Shown here piece by piece: positions 53,884 through 64,000 of a DNA stretch of 64,000 nucleotides. Source of the DNA: Bromus sterilis (taxonomy: Eukaryota; Streptophyta; Magnoliopsida; Poales; Poaceae); NCBI GenBank assembly GCA_950022295.1, contig OX465598.1:338905324-338969323 (forward strand), given 5' to 3'. The translations under genes and the position numbers were made by a program. How positions within the stretch are numbered: the first letter of the stretch is position 1; the number at the start of each line of letters is the position of its first letter. The notes under the pieces were generated by a model, which was not told the origin of the DNA, searched no databases, and was given only the letters and a program-made list of their open reading frames with translations.

Positions 53884-56800
53884 TGTAACACCCTCAGTAT
53901 CTGTAACAGTAATCACTGACACTGTTGATCATCACTGTTGATTAATCACTGTTGCTCCCCTGTCATTACTCAAACTTTGTGTTGAGCTTAATCAAAACCT
54001 TGATGTAGGTGATCAACAACCCATGCCCCATGTGCATGATCACTTGAAGTCAAACCCAAAGTCAAAATCCTATTCAAATGAGGTTAGGAAAATTGTGGCA
54101 AATTAAACCTTGATCAAAAATTCTGAAACCAATTTTGTAAATTGCCAAAAAATCAATAGAACCATGTTGGACTAACTTTGGGTATTTGTTGAACCATGGA
54201 AATTTACAAACAATTAAAACAGTAGCTCATAAATTCCATTTTAATCATTTATATTCTATTTGAAATATCCAATGAATTTTAAAATGCACCAAACTTGTTG
54301 TATCACCTACATGGGATACAACTATAATTTAGAAACACCTAACATGATTTGTAAAAAAGGTAAACCATTAAAAACAAATACAAAAAAGAAAAGATAAAAC
54401 AAAAAGGAAAAGATCATCCCTCGCCCTAGGCGAGGCCCACCTGGCCCGAACCCCTCCCCTTGTCTTCTTCCTCCCGACACTATGGCCTTGTCACGCCCAT
54501 GCCAGCAAGGCCACTGCCGGCTGGCCCTTTTCTCACCTGCCCCCCTGCCTGTGGATTCGGCGCCGTGATAAAGAAGCCTCCCTCAATAAGTGGATCGAGA
54601 TCCTAGTCCAATCCTCCTCGCCCCCGTCGTCTTTCACCTCAAGCCGAGCCGCCATGGCCACGGCACCGTGAACCCGCGTGGCCACACTCACCCCCGAGCC
54701 CCGAGACTTTCTCCAACCGACGCGCCCTTGACGTCTCCACCACGCTGCAGAAGAGGAGAACCCCGGAGCCACTGCATCGACTGGAATCACCGTCGTCGTC
54801 TACCTCCAGCCGCCGGGTTCGATTTCAAATTCCGGCCACCTCGCACCTCCGTCGAGCCCGCTGCCACCGTCTACACGTTCACTGTGAGCTTCTCGTTGTT
54901 CGCCTTCTGTCCGTGGTCGTCCGCTAAGCCCGTAGCCTTTTCCCCCAATTCGATAGCTCCGGCCGCCGTGGCTCGTCGTCGTAGCCGTCGACTTGGTCCG
55001 TCCCAGCTCACGTCAATGACACCCGCGTGCTCCCCATGGACCATATGGTCGATCCCACCCCGTAGAGCGTTCGATTTCGTCGCATGTAGCAAGGTGCCAT
55101 TGGAGCCCGACAGCCTCGTCCGCCATTGTTGACCCCGAGCTCATCCTGCTCGTCCCCGTCACCCTCCCCCACCCCTCCCCCACCCCAGTTCGACTCGCGC
55201 TGTTCTTCCCGATCGAATGGAACTCATCCCGCACCTAATGATGCACCACAGCGAGCTCTAGCTCGAGTTCGCCGGAGTCCAGTCGCCAGCGCGACTCCGG
55301 CGGACCTCCCAGTTACTGCCCAGTAGGGCCCTCTTGTCAGAAATATCATTAGGTTAAGATAATTACCACGATGGGCCACTTACAGGTGGGCCACCACCGG
55401 TTAATCCCCTGGTTAAATTAAACAGTGACATAACCCCCCTCCCAGTCACTGACAGTGGGCCCCTGGCCATTTAAAATAAACTAAACCAGTTAAATTAGCA
55501 CCTGTGTCACTGACCACTGGGCCCCCCTGTCAGTTCTTATTTAAATGGTTTAATAAGAAATTCCAGTGGCTGACATGTGGGCCTAGTGGCTATTTTGAAT
55601 TATTAAAATGTTTTATAAATAAACAGAGGCTGACATGTGGGTCCCACATATCAGGCAATGTTTTGGATAATGTTTTGGATAATGTTGATATAATAATAAA
55701 AGAAATTCAGAAATTCTTTTTAAATGATTTAAACTTTGAATTTGAATATCTTTTAAACCGTAACTCAGACTAAAAACTTTATACATGAAAATTGATCAGA
55801 AAAATATAACGAATACGAATACACTATCCATATGTCTACCACCCCCTCTAACTCACTGAGCATCGATATTCCCCCCTTCGGGCCGTCTGTCGATAATTCT
55901 CGGTGCCGCTAAAAACCTGCCGGATGAATTTATTCCGAACATGAAAGTTGTCCGGAATGGTTCAACTAACCCGGATACACCCCCTTATCTTTGTCGGATG
56001 TCCACGACACCTCCGGCATGATACATTCCCCCTCCGGTTGCACTGTCCGCTAATCACCCAGAGCCGGTAGTTCATCCCCGGATGAATTACCGCTCCGAGC
56101 AAAGTGCATTGCACTGCGTTAGAACACCGTTAACATTGCATCTTTTATGCCATGCACCTGTTTGTATATGCTTGCTTTGTATTTACTGTTTCTTCCCCCC
56201 TTAATCTTTGGTAGACCCCGCTGCTGCCGCCAACTACACCGCTGCTGAGTACGACTACTTCGTCGACGACCCTACCCCTACCGTCGAACTTTTAGGCAAG
56301 CAGAACCATTCTCTTCCCCAGATATCACCTATCTATTCCGTACATTTCTTGCACTAGGCATTGTTACTGCTGCTGCTACGTTACAATCCTATTCAATTGC
56401 ATGGCCTGTTTTTGTCGCCCCTTGATGTACCTCCTTTATCCTATGATGCCTATTATTATTATTATTATTATTATGCATGATTCAGCAGTGAGCCATGCGC
56501 ATTGTTAGCTAGGATTAGATAGCGGGCCGTCATCACTCTGGGGAGTGACGCGGATACAACTTATTACAACTGCACAGGTATGGTACAATGCAGACACCGC
56601 CTAAGGCCCCCTAACTCGGCTCTACCGAGCCACCATCAAGTGTGAGCTATCAAGAAGTAATCCTTGTACTCCACTCGTTGCTGACTTTGTATAACCGCTC
56701 TAGGTACCTGAGCAATGGTTGTCCTTCAGGTAAGAAGTCGGGCGACCCAACGGTGCCCGTGAGTGGTATTGAGACGGGACGACAGGGAGGGTACGACCAG

Positions 56801-58280
56801 TGTACCGATGTGCTTGGCCCCTGATCGTTGGCCGCGAGAGTTACCAAACCACGAAAGTCGAGCTCCTCCAGGAGCACACGCGAGACAAGGTAAGGATACG
56901 GTTCACCTTGTTGGTAACCGCAGAGACTTGGTGGGACGACAGGGCAGGCACCGATGTACTGGTGGTCCTGACTGTTGTCGTTGTCCGCGAGTCAGTTAAG
57001 TCGAGGCAACGATAATGGTTGTCCCGCAAGTTAATAAAATGACTAATGGTTCGGCGGATGACTTGAGTAGCCTTTTGGCTTATACGCGCTGTCTACACGT
57101 GGGAATTACGAGTTATGGGCTCCCTGCTTCGTAGTGTCGTCTGAGGACTCTTTAGACGTCAGCAGTACCGCGGCCTGCGCCGGGAACTGGTGTTGTCTTA
57201 TTTTCTCGCGCGATGGTGTCTTATTTGGATTTGCTTTAACTTCACCGGCCAGCCTCGCACCGTGCAGGAGTACGTCGGGGTTAGGGTCCAAAGCCCCGCG
57301 TACATAGGATATAGTCCGACGGATGACCTCTCTGTTGAGTTTGAAAGATGGGCTACGGAGTGTCGGATAGCCTCGGTGGGGCATTCCCTAGCAAGGCGTA
57401 CGCCACCCTGGAGATCCGTGCGTGTAGTGTAACACAAGTGCACCCCTGCAGGGAAGATTAATCTATTCGAATAGCCGTGTCCACGGTAACAGGATGCTTT
57501 ATGCTGAAGCTGGATCTTACCACTACAAACTTTTATTATTAAACTGTATGGTTCCGGGTTTTCTTCTTCGCTGGGATGTCGAGGAGGTGAACTCGGAGGC
57601 ATTGCTAATTATTACAACTTATTATTATACAATGCTGCAACATCTTCTGCTGCATTGATACTTTATGCTTTATATAAAATGTTGGCTATTCTCTCCTCAT
57701 GCTGCAAGACTCGTCGGAAGATGCTAGTCTTCGATAGGCCTAGCTTCTTACCCTTATTCCGATTTCTATCTTGCAGTACACCATATATAGCCTCCCCTTC
57801 CTTTTGATACAAATGCATAAATGCTTAGTAGCGGACGTAAGACTCGCGGGTATGCTAGATACTCACCTTTGATTTATTCCCCCCTTTTCGTTTTTCCTGA
57901 TCAGCCGCTGCAGCCGACGTTGTAGCCCAGGAGCAGGAGTACCCCGGAGGCGACTACTACGCCGTCGAGTTCCCCGTTGACCAGGAGTAGTTCGGTGGAT
58001 CCCAGGCAGGAGGCCTCGCCTTTTTGATCTGTTGTTATTTGTGTTAGCCTTCTTAAGGCAACCTTGTATTCTTGTGTCTGTACTCAGATACTATTGCTTC
58101 CGATAACTTGTGCACTCGAGCTTTTGTATTCGAGCCCTCATGGCCCCTGGCTTGTATTAAACAACTTGTATTATTTTATTTGTAGAGTTGTGTTGTGATA
58201 TCTCACCGTGGCACCCTGATCTCGATCGTGTACCTTGCGTGTATGATTAATGTACACGGTCTGATTTTGGGGGCGTCACA
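53884..58280 (+). mobile_element. Probable solo LTR of a large (LARD/Sukkula-like) retrotransposon, 4.4 kb
   Basis: Starts TGTAACACCCTCAG and ends TTGGGGGCGTCACA (TG...CA). Flanks GCCAT (53879-53883) and ACCAT (58281-58285) are a 5-bp TSD with one mismatch. The size fits the 4-5 kb LTRs of Triticeae LARD elements. The inside is non-coding, with GC-rich P/S-type spurious ORFs (54590-55330), GGGCC-rich blocks at 55370-55640, and (TTA)8 at 56451. A diverged copy begins near 61511. The family name was not verified. Confidence 0.7.
56451..56474 (+). repeat. (TTA)8 microsatellite
   Basis: A perfect trinucleotide run inside the large LTR. Confidence 0.9.
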
Positions 58281-59626
58281 ACCATCCAACCGAAATGTCT
58301 CGCACATTTCGAACTGATTTTTTGCGAAGAAGGATAAAATTCATGCTAATCAGGCGATATTTTCTGAATTTTGATATATAATAACCAAACTGATAAAATT
58401 TAACAAAGTTTCAACTAAATGGAAGGAAAATTAAGTCAAACCTAAACTAAAAAAGTCAAGGTACCGAACGGTGACGTTGTAGGCACGACTCTGAGGCCAC
58501 TGGCACCACAGTCATCGTCACTATCGTCTGAGTCATTATCGCCATCCTTTCAGTGGTGGAAGTCTTGCCAGTCATCGAGGCATCCCTCGTCCTCCGTCGA
58601 TGCATGCTTGCAACGCAACAGCTCAGACGAAGTCACCACCTGCGGTGATAGATGGTTCTGGACTCCGCCTGACGCCGCTCGCCATTGCCTTCGAGTCGAG
58701 CCAAGCACTCAGACTCATCCAACCAAACTTTAAGCACTGGTCGTTGAGCCGGTGAAGGCAGCAGACAGAGGTCTGTGCGGTAGTCTTGGATAGGTCCAGG
58801 GTTTAGCCTCCGCGAGCACCCAAGTCGATGTGATGATTGACTTTGCGAACATCTCTCGATTTTTTGTGTCGAGTCGCTCCCGACGTTTCTCCTCGAGAGG
58901 CATTGATTGGCCTCCGAGGAGAACATGCCACCGACACTGAGGTAGTGGAAGAGGCGATCGCGGGGCTTGGTGTGTGGAGGGAATGGTGGATCCTCCTTCA
59001 CGAAGACTGGTCGCCACTTTATCTCATGCATCCCATGCATAAAGGAGTGGGGATCCTCATTCAGGTGACACCCAATTTGGACATTACGGTTGTGCAATAG
59101 AAAGGGTGATGCCAGATTGTGATCAAAGATCACCGCTGGATCACCATATCCATCTACCATGTGAACTCTTCGTCCATTGTGGAAGTCTCGGCGAGGATCA
59201 TCAACTTATGCTCCTCATCGTTTGAGGAGATCGGTCCACCTTGATAGGGGATGGATCCCCGGATGATGAATCCATCGGAGACCTTGGGCAATGGCGCCAC
59301 GATCCAGAGCTCTCCTTGGATCTTTAGGGGTGCGCGGAGTACCACTTCGAGACGTCTAATTTGCCCAACGAGGCGGCCGTAGTTGGAGGTTTGTGGCTTT
59401 GAGAAAATGAACAGAGAGATCGGAGGTGTGGTGTTTCTTCCGCAGATGGCAGGCTTAAATAGCCGGAGGATGTTGGTCGGCGCCGCCCAATGCAGGCAGC
59501 GACGGGTCTAGGCTTCTTGGTAGTCTCGTCCATGCAGAATGTCATGTTGGTCAGCCGTCTGGTCACGTCGACTGAGAGAATGATATGAATGCGGGTAGGC
59601 GGCCATCAGACATCTTCTCTGAGAGA
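58281..59626 (-). pseudogene. Decayed gene-like fragment, family not recognised
   Basis: On the minus strand from about 59566 to 58450, coding-type sequence continues through several frames: CIGRRRPTSSGYLSLPS and SLGKLDVSKWYSAHP (frame one), VLRAPLKIQGELWIVAPLPKVSDGFIIRGSIP (59345-59154), then DGYGDPAVIFDHNLASPF to KWRPVFVKEDPPFPPHTKPRDRL (59160-59000) and on to 58633. Frameshifts near 59335 and later, with a stop between the last two frames. The style is that of a repetitive gene family often carried by wheat DNA transposons. No known catalytic motif was seen, and function cannot be assigned. Direct flanks with ATGAATGCGGG (59585 and 59845) bracket the next MITE. Confidence 0.4.
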
Positions 59627-59844
59627 GTGGTTCGTTGGGATTTTCCAGTTGCGCAACTGCGACTTTCGGCTTCGGCTTTGAAGCCAAAAGATCCTATTTA
59701 GGGGCTTCCAGCTGCAGATGTGGGTTTCCGGCTGCGACTGTGACAAGGACAAAAGCCATAGATGCAGCCAGAAGTCCCTGAATAGGACCTTTTGGCTTTG
59801 AAGCCGAAAGCCGCAGCTGTAGCTGGAAAAGCCCAACCAAACAC
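59627..59844. mobile_element. Palindromic MITE of about 218 bp
   Basis: GTGGTTCGTTGGGATTTTCC at the left pairs with GTGTTTGGTTGGGCTTTTCC on the reverse strand at the right. A second internal pair (CTTTCGGCTTCGGCTTTGAAG with CTTTGAAGCCGAAAG) makes most of the element a hairpin. TSD not certain. hAT-like ends are possible. Confidence 0.6.
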
Positions 59845-60291
59845 ATGAATGCGGGAAAACCGGCAAAGGAATTTGGAGCGGATGCCTCGGCGAGGGTTTA
59901 TGGTGGATCCTCGTTGTCAAAGTCTGATGTGGAAGACGTATAAAATCCTCTAAACCTTTCTTATTTATGTTTTGACTCGTGTAATTCTGAACATGTAGAC
60001 CGTTCGAACAAATTTGTTAATCGTCATTGCATGACTATAAATATACGATCTTTCTTCTCCAAACTTTTAATAGTGATTTGATTATTCACGTTGAAATTGC
60101 CATAAAGTAGCAGCTTGCAGCTTGCAACTAATGTTGCATTATTATTGGTTTTTATATACAACGTTGCATTATTTGTGGCAGAGGCTCCAAACTGCAGACT
60201 GGATTTGGATGAGAAGAATGACGCCATCCGAGTAATCATTTTGTGCAAAGGCGGCTGGGCGGGCGACGAAGATTTTCAATGATTGAAGAGA
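59845..60291. other. Spacer
   Basis: No feature recognised. Confidence 0.4.
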
Positions 60292-61342
60292 TGATGGCTT
60301 CTCGCCCCTCGTTGGTTATCCCAAGTGGAAGGTTGAGATGTAGCACATCCAAAAATTTCCCTTGGCAAAGATACCAAGGTTGACAGTCAGTGCAGTAGGA
60401 CTCCAACGACGACAAGTAGGTGGCAAAGTGAACAATGACGCCGTTCACAACCGAGGTTGCTTACTTTACCTGGAACTTCACACACAACAGAAAACTTTTC
60501 TCCCAACGAGTACAGAGGGGTTGTCAATCCCTCCGGCCTTGCCGTTTACAAAGGATCAAACGCAAGAGATAATGATAGTGGAAGTGATAAATGCAAAGTA
60601 AAGTAAAAACAAGAAATAAAAGTGAAGGTGTAAACAATGGTGGAAATATGGACCGGGGTCTCGTGATTTTCACTAGTGATGTCTCTCTCCCAAAAGACGA
60701 TAAAATAGCTAAGCTGAGTGAACAAATTATAGGTGGGCAATTGACAGAATTATAAACGCACCGCAATGCTAATTATGCTACTTGAAAGTAAGAGTGCTCA
60801 ATAGTATGGGTCTATGGGCAGTACCGCTATCACAAGTAGACCGAAGTCCATCTGCATCTACTACTAATCATCCACCTTGATATATCTATCCAAAACATCT
60901 CACTGGTATTAAGTTGCAAGCCCACCCAAAGTGTAAACTCAAAGCAACAGACAACTGCATTAACAATCTATGCGTAAGGTAAACAATCCTTGCAACCGCG
61001 GTTACAAGCACCGTTGTTTCCTCCCTGGTGGCAACAACACATACCCTAGACTCATGTTTCTGTCACTCAAGCTAGTCATCGGGGGGAATGAACCCACAAT
61101 CATGTATAAAGACCCCTCTTGGAGTCACTATATACTACTTGGCCAAAGCAACAAACAACAACAGAGAACATGCAAGAATTACTAAGAACAAAATATAAAA
61201 GGTAAAACAAATATTGAAGATAGCAACAGCTAGAAGATATAAAAGGTAAAACAAACATAATCTCATAATCCATCGGATCCCAGCAAACACAACATAGCAA
61301 CAGCAGGAAAATTACATAGGTGCCTTGATCATGTAGGGTAGC
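60292..61342 (-). repeat. LTR fragment of the F/R family
   Basis: On the minus strand it carries the LTR end GGGGCGAGAAGCCATCA (at 60292) and the inner part with GAGTGACAGAAACATGAG. It is cut off at 61342, where another LTR end begins, so about 1.05 kb remains. Confidence 0.75.
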
Positions 61343-61510
61343 TGATGTCACGAGAATTTACTTCTCGCCCCTCGTTGGTTACCCAAAGTGGAAGGTGAGA
61401 TGTAGCGTAGAAGCAAATTTCCCTTAGCAAAGATGCTAAGGTTTGAGTATCGAACCAGTAGGACTCCAAGTTTGACAAGTAGGTGGTAAAGTGAACAGTT
61501 GTCAGATCCT
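61343..61510 (-). repeat. Second LTR fragment, inserted into the first
   Basis: The minus-strand end ...TCGTGACATCA at 61343 is followed inward by CCAACGAGGGGCGAGAAG and CCACTTTGGGTAACC. Only about 170 bp remain before unrelated sequence. Confidence 0.65.
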
Positions 61511-64000
61511 TCTGTTAGGTATGTGCTAGGGTTAGCTAGTACCTTTGCATCATGTCAAAATTTCAAAAGAAATCCTTGAAATCAAAATTCAAAAGCAAAT
61601 GGGAGAAGGAACACCCCCCAGATGAATTAATTCAAAAGGCCAGATAAAAATCTTTTCCAAAAATTCATGTTAGAGTTTTGAAAAGTCTTATAAATGAGTG
61701 TGATCACATATCAAGTGATGTGGGACCCACCCCATGCTCATAGATTTTTCAAATATTCAAACGGTACCTTGGAAATAAAGAAATAACCCTATTTGATTTA
61801 AAATTCAAATCTTTTGAATTTTAAAAATGTTGAAAGTTTATGAGTGGCTAGTCTATATTATTATGAGGCCATGTAAAAGTTTTCAGCATTTAATAAAATG
61901 GTTTGGTATTTTTATCAGAGCCAAAACAAATTACAGAAAACAGAAAGGAAAGATTAAACAGAAATAAAGAGAAGAGATTACCTGTTGCCCAGGGCGAAAG
62001 CCCACCTGGCCCAGCCCAACTCCTCCCTTGACGTCTTCCTCCCCGGCGTCCCAAGCAGCTCGGTGGCGAGCTCACCACCGAGGACGCCACCGAGGCCGCC
62101 TAGACCTCTCCCGAGCCCTCTCCTGGCGCCACGCCCTCGCCACAACCCCCGCACGCCTCTCCCTGGCTCCCGTTTCTCCTCTATCCTCTCCGGTGAAGCA
62201 TCCCGCGACGCAGCCGTGACCGAGCCGGTGCACCGACGACCCCCGACGCGGCGACAGAAGCCCTCAAGCTCCTCCACCGTGTCCAATCGAACCAGCGTCG
62301 ACGACTTCGTCTTTCCCCCAGGTCAATCGAAGCCCAGGAGCACTCCAAGTGACGCCAGCTTCAAGGAATCGCCGCCGGCCGCCGACGAGTCCAGCCTCAA
62401 ATTCGTCCACGCCAAGCACTCCCCGGCCTCCCCGAGCCCTTTATCGCGATCAGGGTGAGCTTGCCGTTCTTTTGCCTCCATCCACGCATCCTCCCGTGCC
62501 CGTTTGCATGATTCCGACGAGGTCCGAGACCAAGCGCCGCCGCTCGTCGTCGAGGTCATTCACCAGAGCACCCGTTTGACCCCTGGATGGCTCCACTAGC
62601 TCCGCACACACCCCAGCTTCATTTCCATGCTCTCGGTTTCCAAATCCATGCACAAAATGAAGAACCCGACGAGTCCAGTGCCCGACTTCCGCCGCCGCTC
62701 GTCGCCGATGACGCTCCGGTGATCCCCGTGGCCCCCTGATGACACCACCCGATGCGGACGACCTCAAGGAGCAAGATGCAGTCCTCCCCGTGTTCTTCCG
62801 TGGCCGTTTGGTCACTCCGGCGACCACGCCGCCGTGTCCAGAGCCGCCGGCGGCTAACCGCCGGTAGGCTAGGTTAATTAGGGGGCTAACCCCTGTTTAG
62901 TTAGGCCATGGGCCACTGACAGGTGGGGCCAGCCCCCTCTAAACTAATCCAAATCGTTAATTTAAAACGGGATTAACCCTGTATCACTGACCAGTGGGAC
63001 CCCTTGTCAGCTTGACTCGGGTCAAACCCCCCTGACGCCAGCATGATACCGCAGTGACGCAATAAAGGATTTCCAGAGATTAAAAGATTAAAAGAATTCC
63101 AGAAAATCTAGAAAATACCCCAAACTTTGGAAATTCATAGAAAATTCATATTAACTCCAAATTGGACAAATAATATATGAAAAATGATCAGGAGAAAATT
63201 ATCTTTCCAAATATGCAACTTTCAACTCTGTTTGAGTTGAATTTAAAATGTGATCAGTAGCATTTGCTATTTGATTTAAATGGAATTAAATCAAATTCAA
63301 TTCAAATATTTTTTGCAACTTGAACCATGGCAACATGCTACATTTCACTTACACATCAGAGGCATATCATACACCTTTGAAGATAATTCAAAATTATCAA
63401 ACTATATCACATATGACTTGGTTAATGTTAAATTCAAATGTGGAATTTGAATTTGCATTTTAAAAATGCAATATATTCCACTTAAATGAAATTGCCTCAC
63501 ACATCAAAACTTATACTTCAAGCTTTAACATTCAATCATGTGCTTGAGCATTGCATTCATATTGATTTCTACTTCGTGCTTTGTTTGTCGAGTAGAGGTG
63601 GAACCGGAGCAAGAGGTCACCCCCTTCGCTGAAGATCCAGAACCCGAACCTCGTCAGCAAGGCAAGCAAAACCCCATTGATCATGTCGATAAAATCCCAC
63701 TTCCCTCTCATGTCTCGCTTATGCATTGTTTAGGATGATCACCATGCTTCGTTTCTACCGCTTAGATGAACCCATTCCTTTGCATGACCTATCTTTTGTC
63801 ACAGTAGTAAGCAAACCACAATCCTAGCAAATGTAGGAGTTGAATGATATCATGTGGCCCCTGCAAATGTTACCGCTTATTGCATGCTTAGTATGATACC
63901 ATGTTGTTACTGTGATGTGAGTCGGGATGGTAGTGATCATGTTGATGATGGTAGAAAAGTGTTGGTGAATCGACCCTAATACAAGGTGAACGATGAGAGG
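61511..64000 (+). repeat. Second large-LTR copy (diverged, cut by window end)
   Basis: Several blocks match 53884-58280 in order: the AAAGGAAAGAT/CCCACCTGGCCC segment (61945-62035 versus 54395-54450), the C-rich stretch, the GGGCCACTGACAGGTGGG segment (62885 versus 55370) and the segment near 63540-63640 (versus about 56160-56260). The start near 61511 lacks the TGTAACACCC end, so it is truncated or interrupted. Inner ORFs are shadows of GC-rich sequence. Confidence 0.6.

Noticed and set aside
54590..55330. Proline/serine/arginine-rich ORFs in the large LTR (also 61985-62830)
   Set aside because: They lie in both copies of a repeat at shifted frames and have no domain or selection pattern visible.

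Overview
The window looks like nuclear DNA of a Triticeae grass (wheat, Aegilops or barley type). Evidence: the LTR families (TGATACGTC... ends with a tRNA-Asp primer site, and TGTAACACCC...GGGGCGTCACA ends), Stowaway MITEs (CTCCCTCCGTT ends), a CACTA element with GGTCCCGGTT subterminal repeats, Helitrons with CCCGTGCGTTGCAACGGG ends, and plant gene structure. No tRNA, rRNA, CRISPR or prokaryotic features were seen. Two host genes look intact: a ten-exon trehalose-6-phosphate phosphatase (21072-23146, +) and a single-exon group-S-like bZIP transcription factor (48139-48816, -). Nearly everything else is transposable elements or their remains.

Layout. 1-16059 is a nest of related LTR retrotransposons. 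A minus-strand element (R) is inserted in a LINE at 16059/16060. R was then hit by a plus-strand element whose 3' end lies at 1-2912 (F1), by a solo LTR (3341-4586, TSD AGTTC), and in its own 5' LTR by a complete plus-strand element (F2, 7423-14903, TSD GCGGT). 16060-19300 is the interrupted minus-strand LINE (ORF1 zinc knuckle, endonuclease, reverse transcriptase, all broken). 19301-23300 holds an unclear ORF and the TPP gene. 23300-27984 is AT-rich with two MITEs and a 28-base G run. 27985-33014 is a long-inverted-repeat element containing a 3.7 kb Helitron. 33400-38219 has a degenerate tandem array, a Stowaway, a 5'-truncated LINE with a perfect 14-bp TSD, and a PIF/Harbinger-like element. 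38374-46057 is bounded by two outward-facing Helitron-type 3' ends and contains a fold-back, a cluster of nested and abutting Helitrons, a Stowaway and a LINE fragment.

46058-49859 contains the bZIP gene with a clear TATA box and a 99-bp tandem duplication upstream carrying TGACTCA sites. 49860-53688 is a CACTA element (TSD TTA) whose transposon gene encodes a transposase-associated domain and a Ulp1/C48-type peptidase and is broken by two in-frame stops. 53884-58280 is a 4.4 kb probable solo LTR of the large (LARD/Sukkula-like) class. 58281-61510 has a decayed gene-like fragment, a palindromic MITE and two LTR fragments. 61511-64000 is a second, diverged copy of the large LTR, cut by the window end.

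The two host genes do not form a unit. In Arabidopsis, S1-group bZIP factors are linked to trehalose metabolism, but a functional link here is only a possibility. No wholly new system could be demonstrated. The most unusual items are the Helitron cluster with its precise Helitron-in-Helitron insertion, the pair of opposed Helitron 3' ends, the LTR elements that share LTRs but carry unlike internal ORFs, and the duplicated bZIP-type sites upstream of the bZIP gene.
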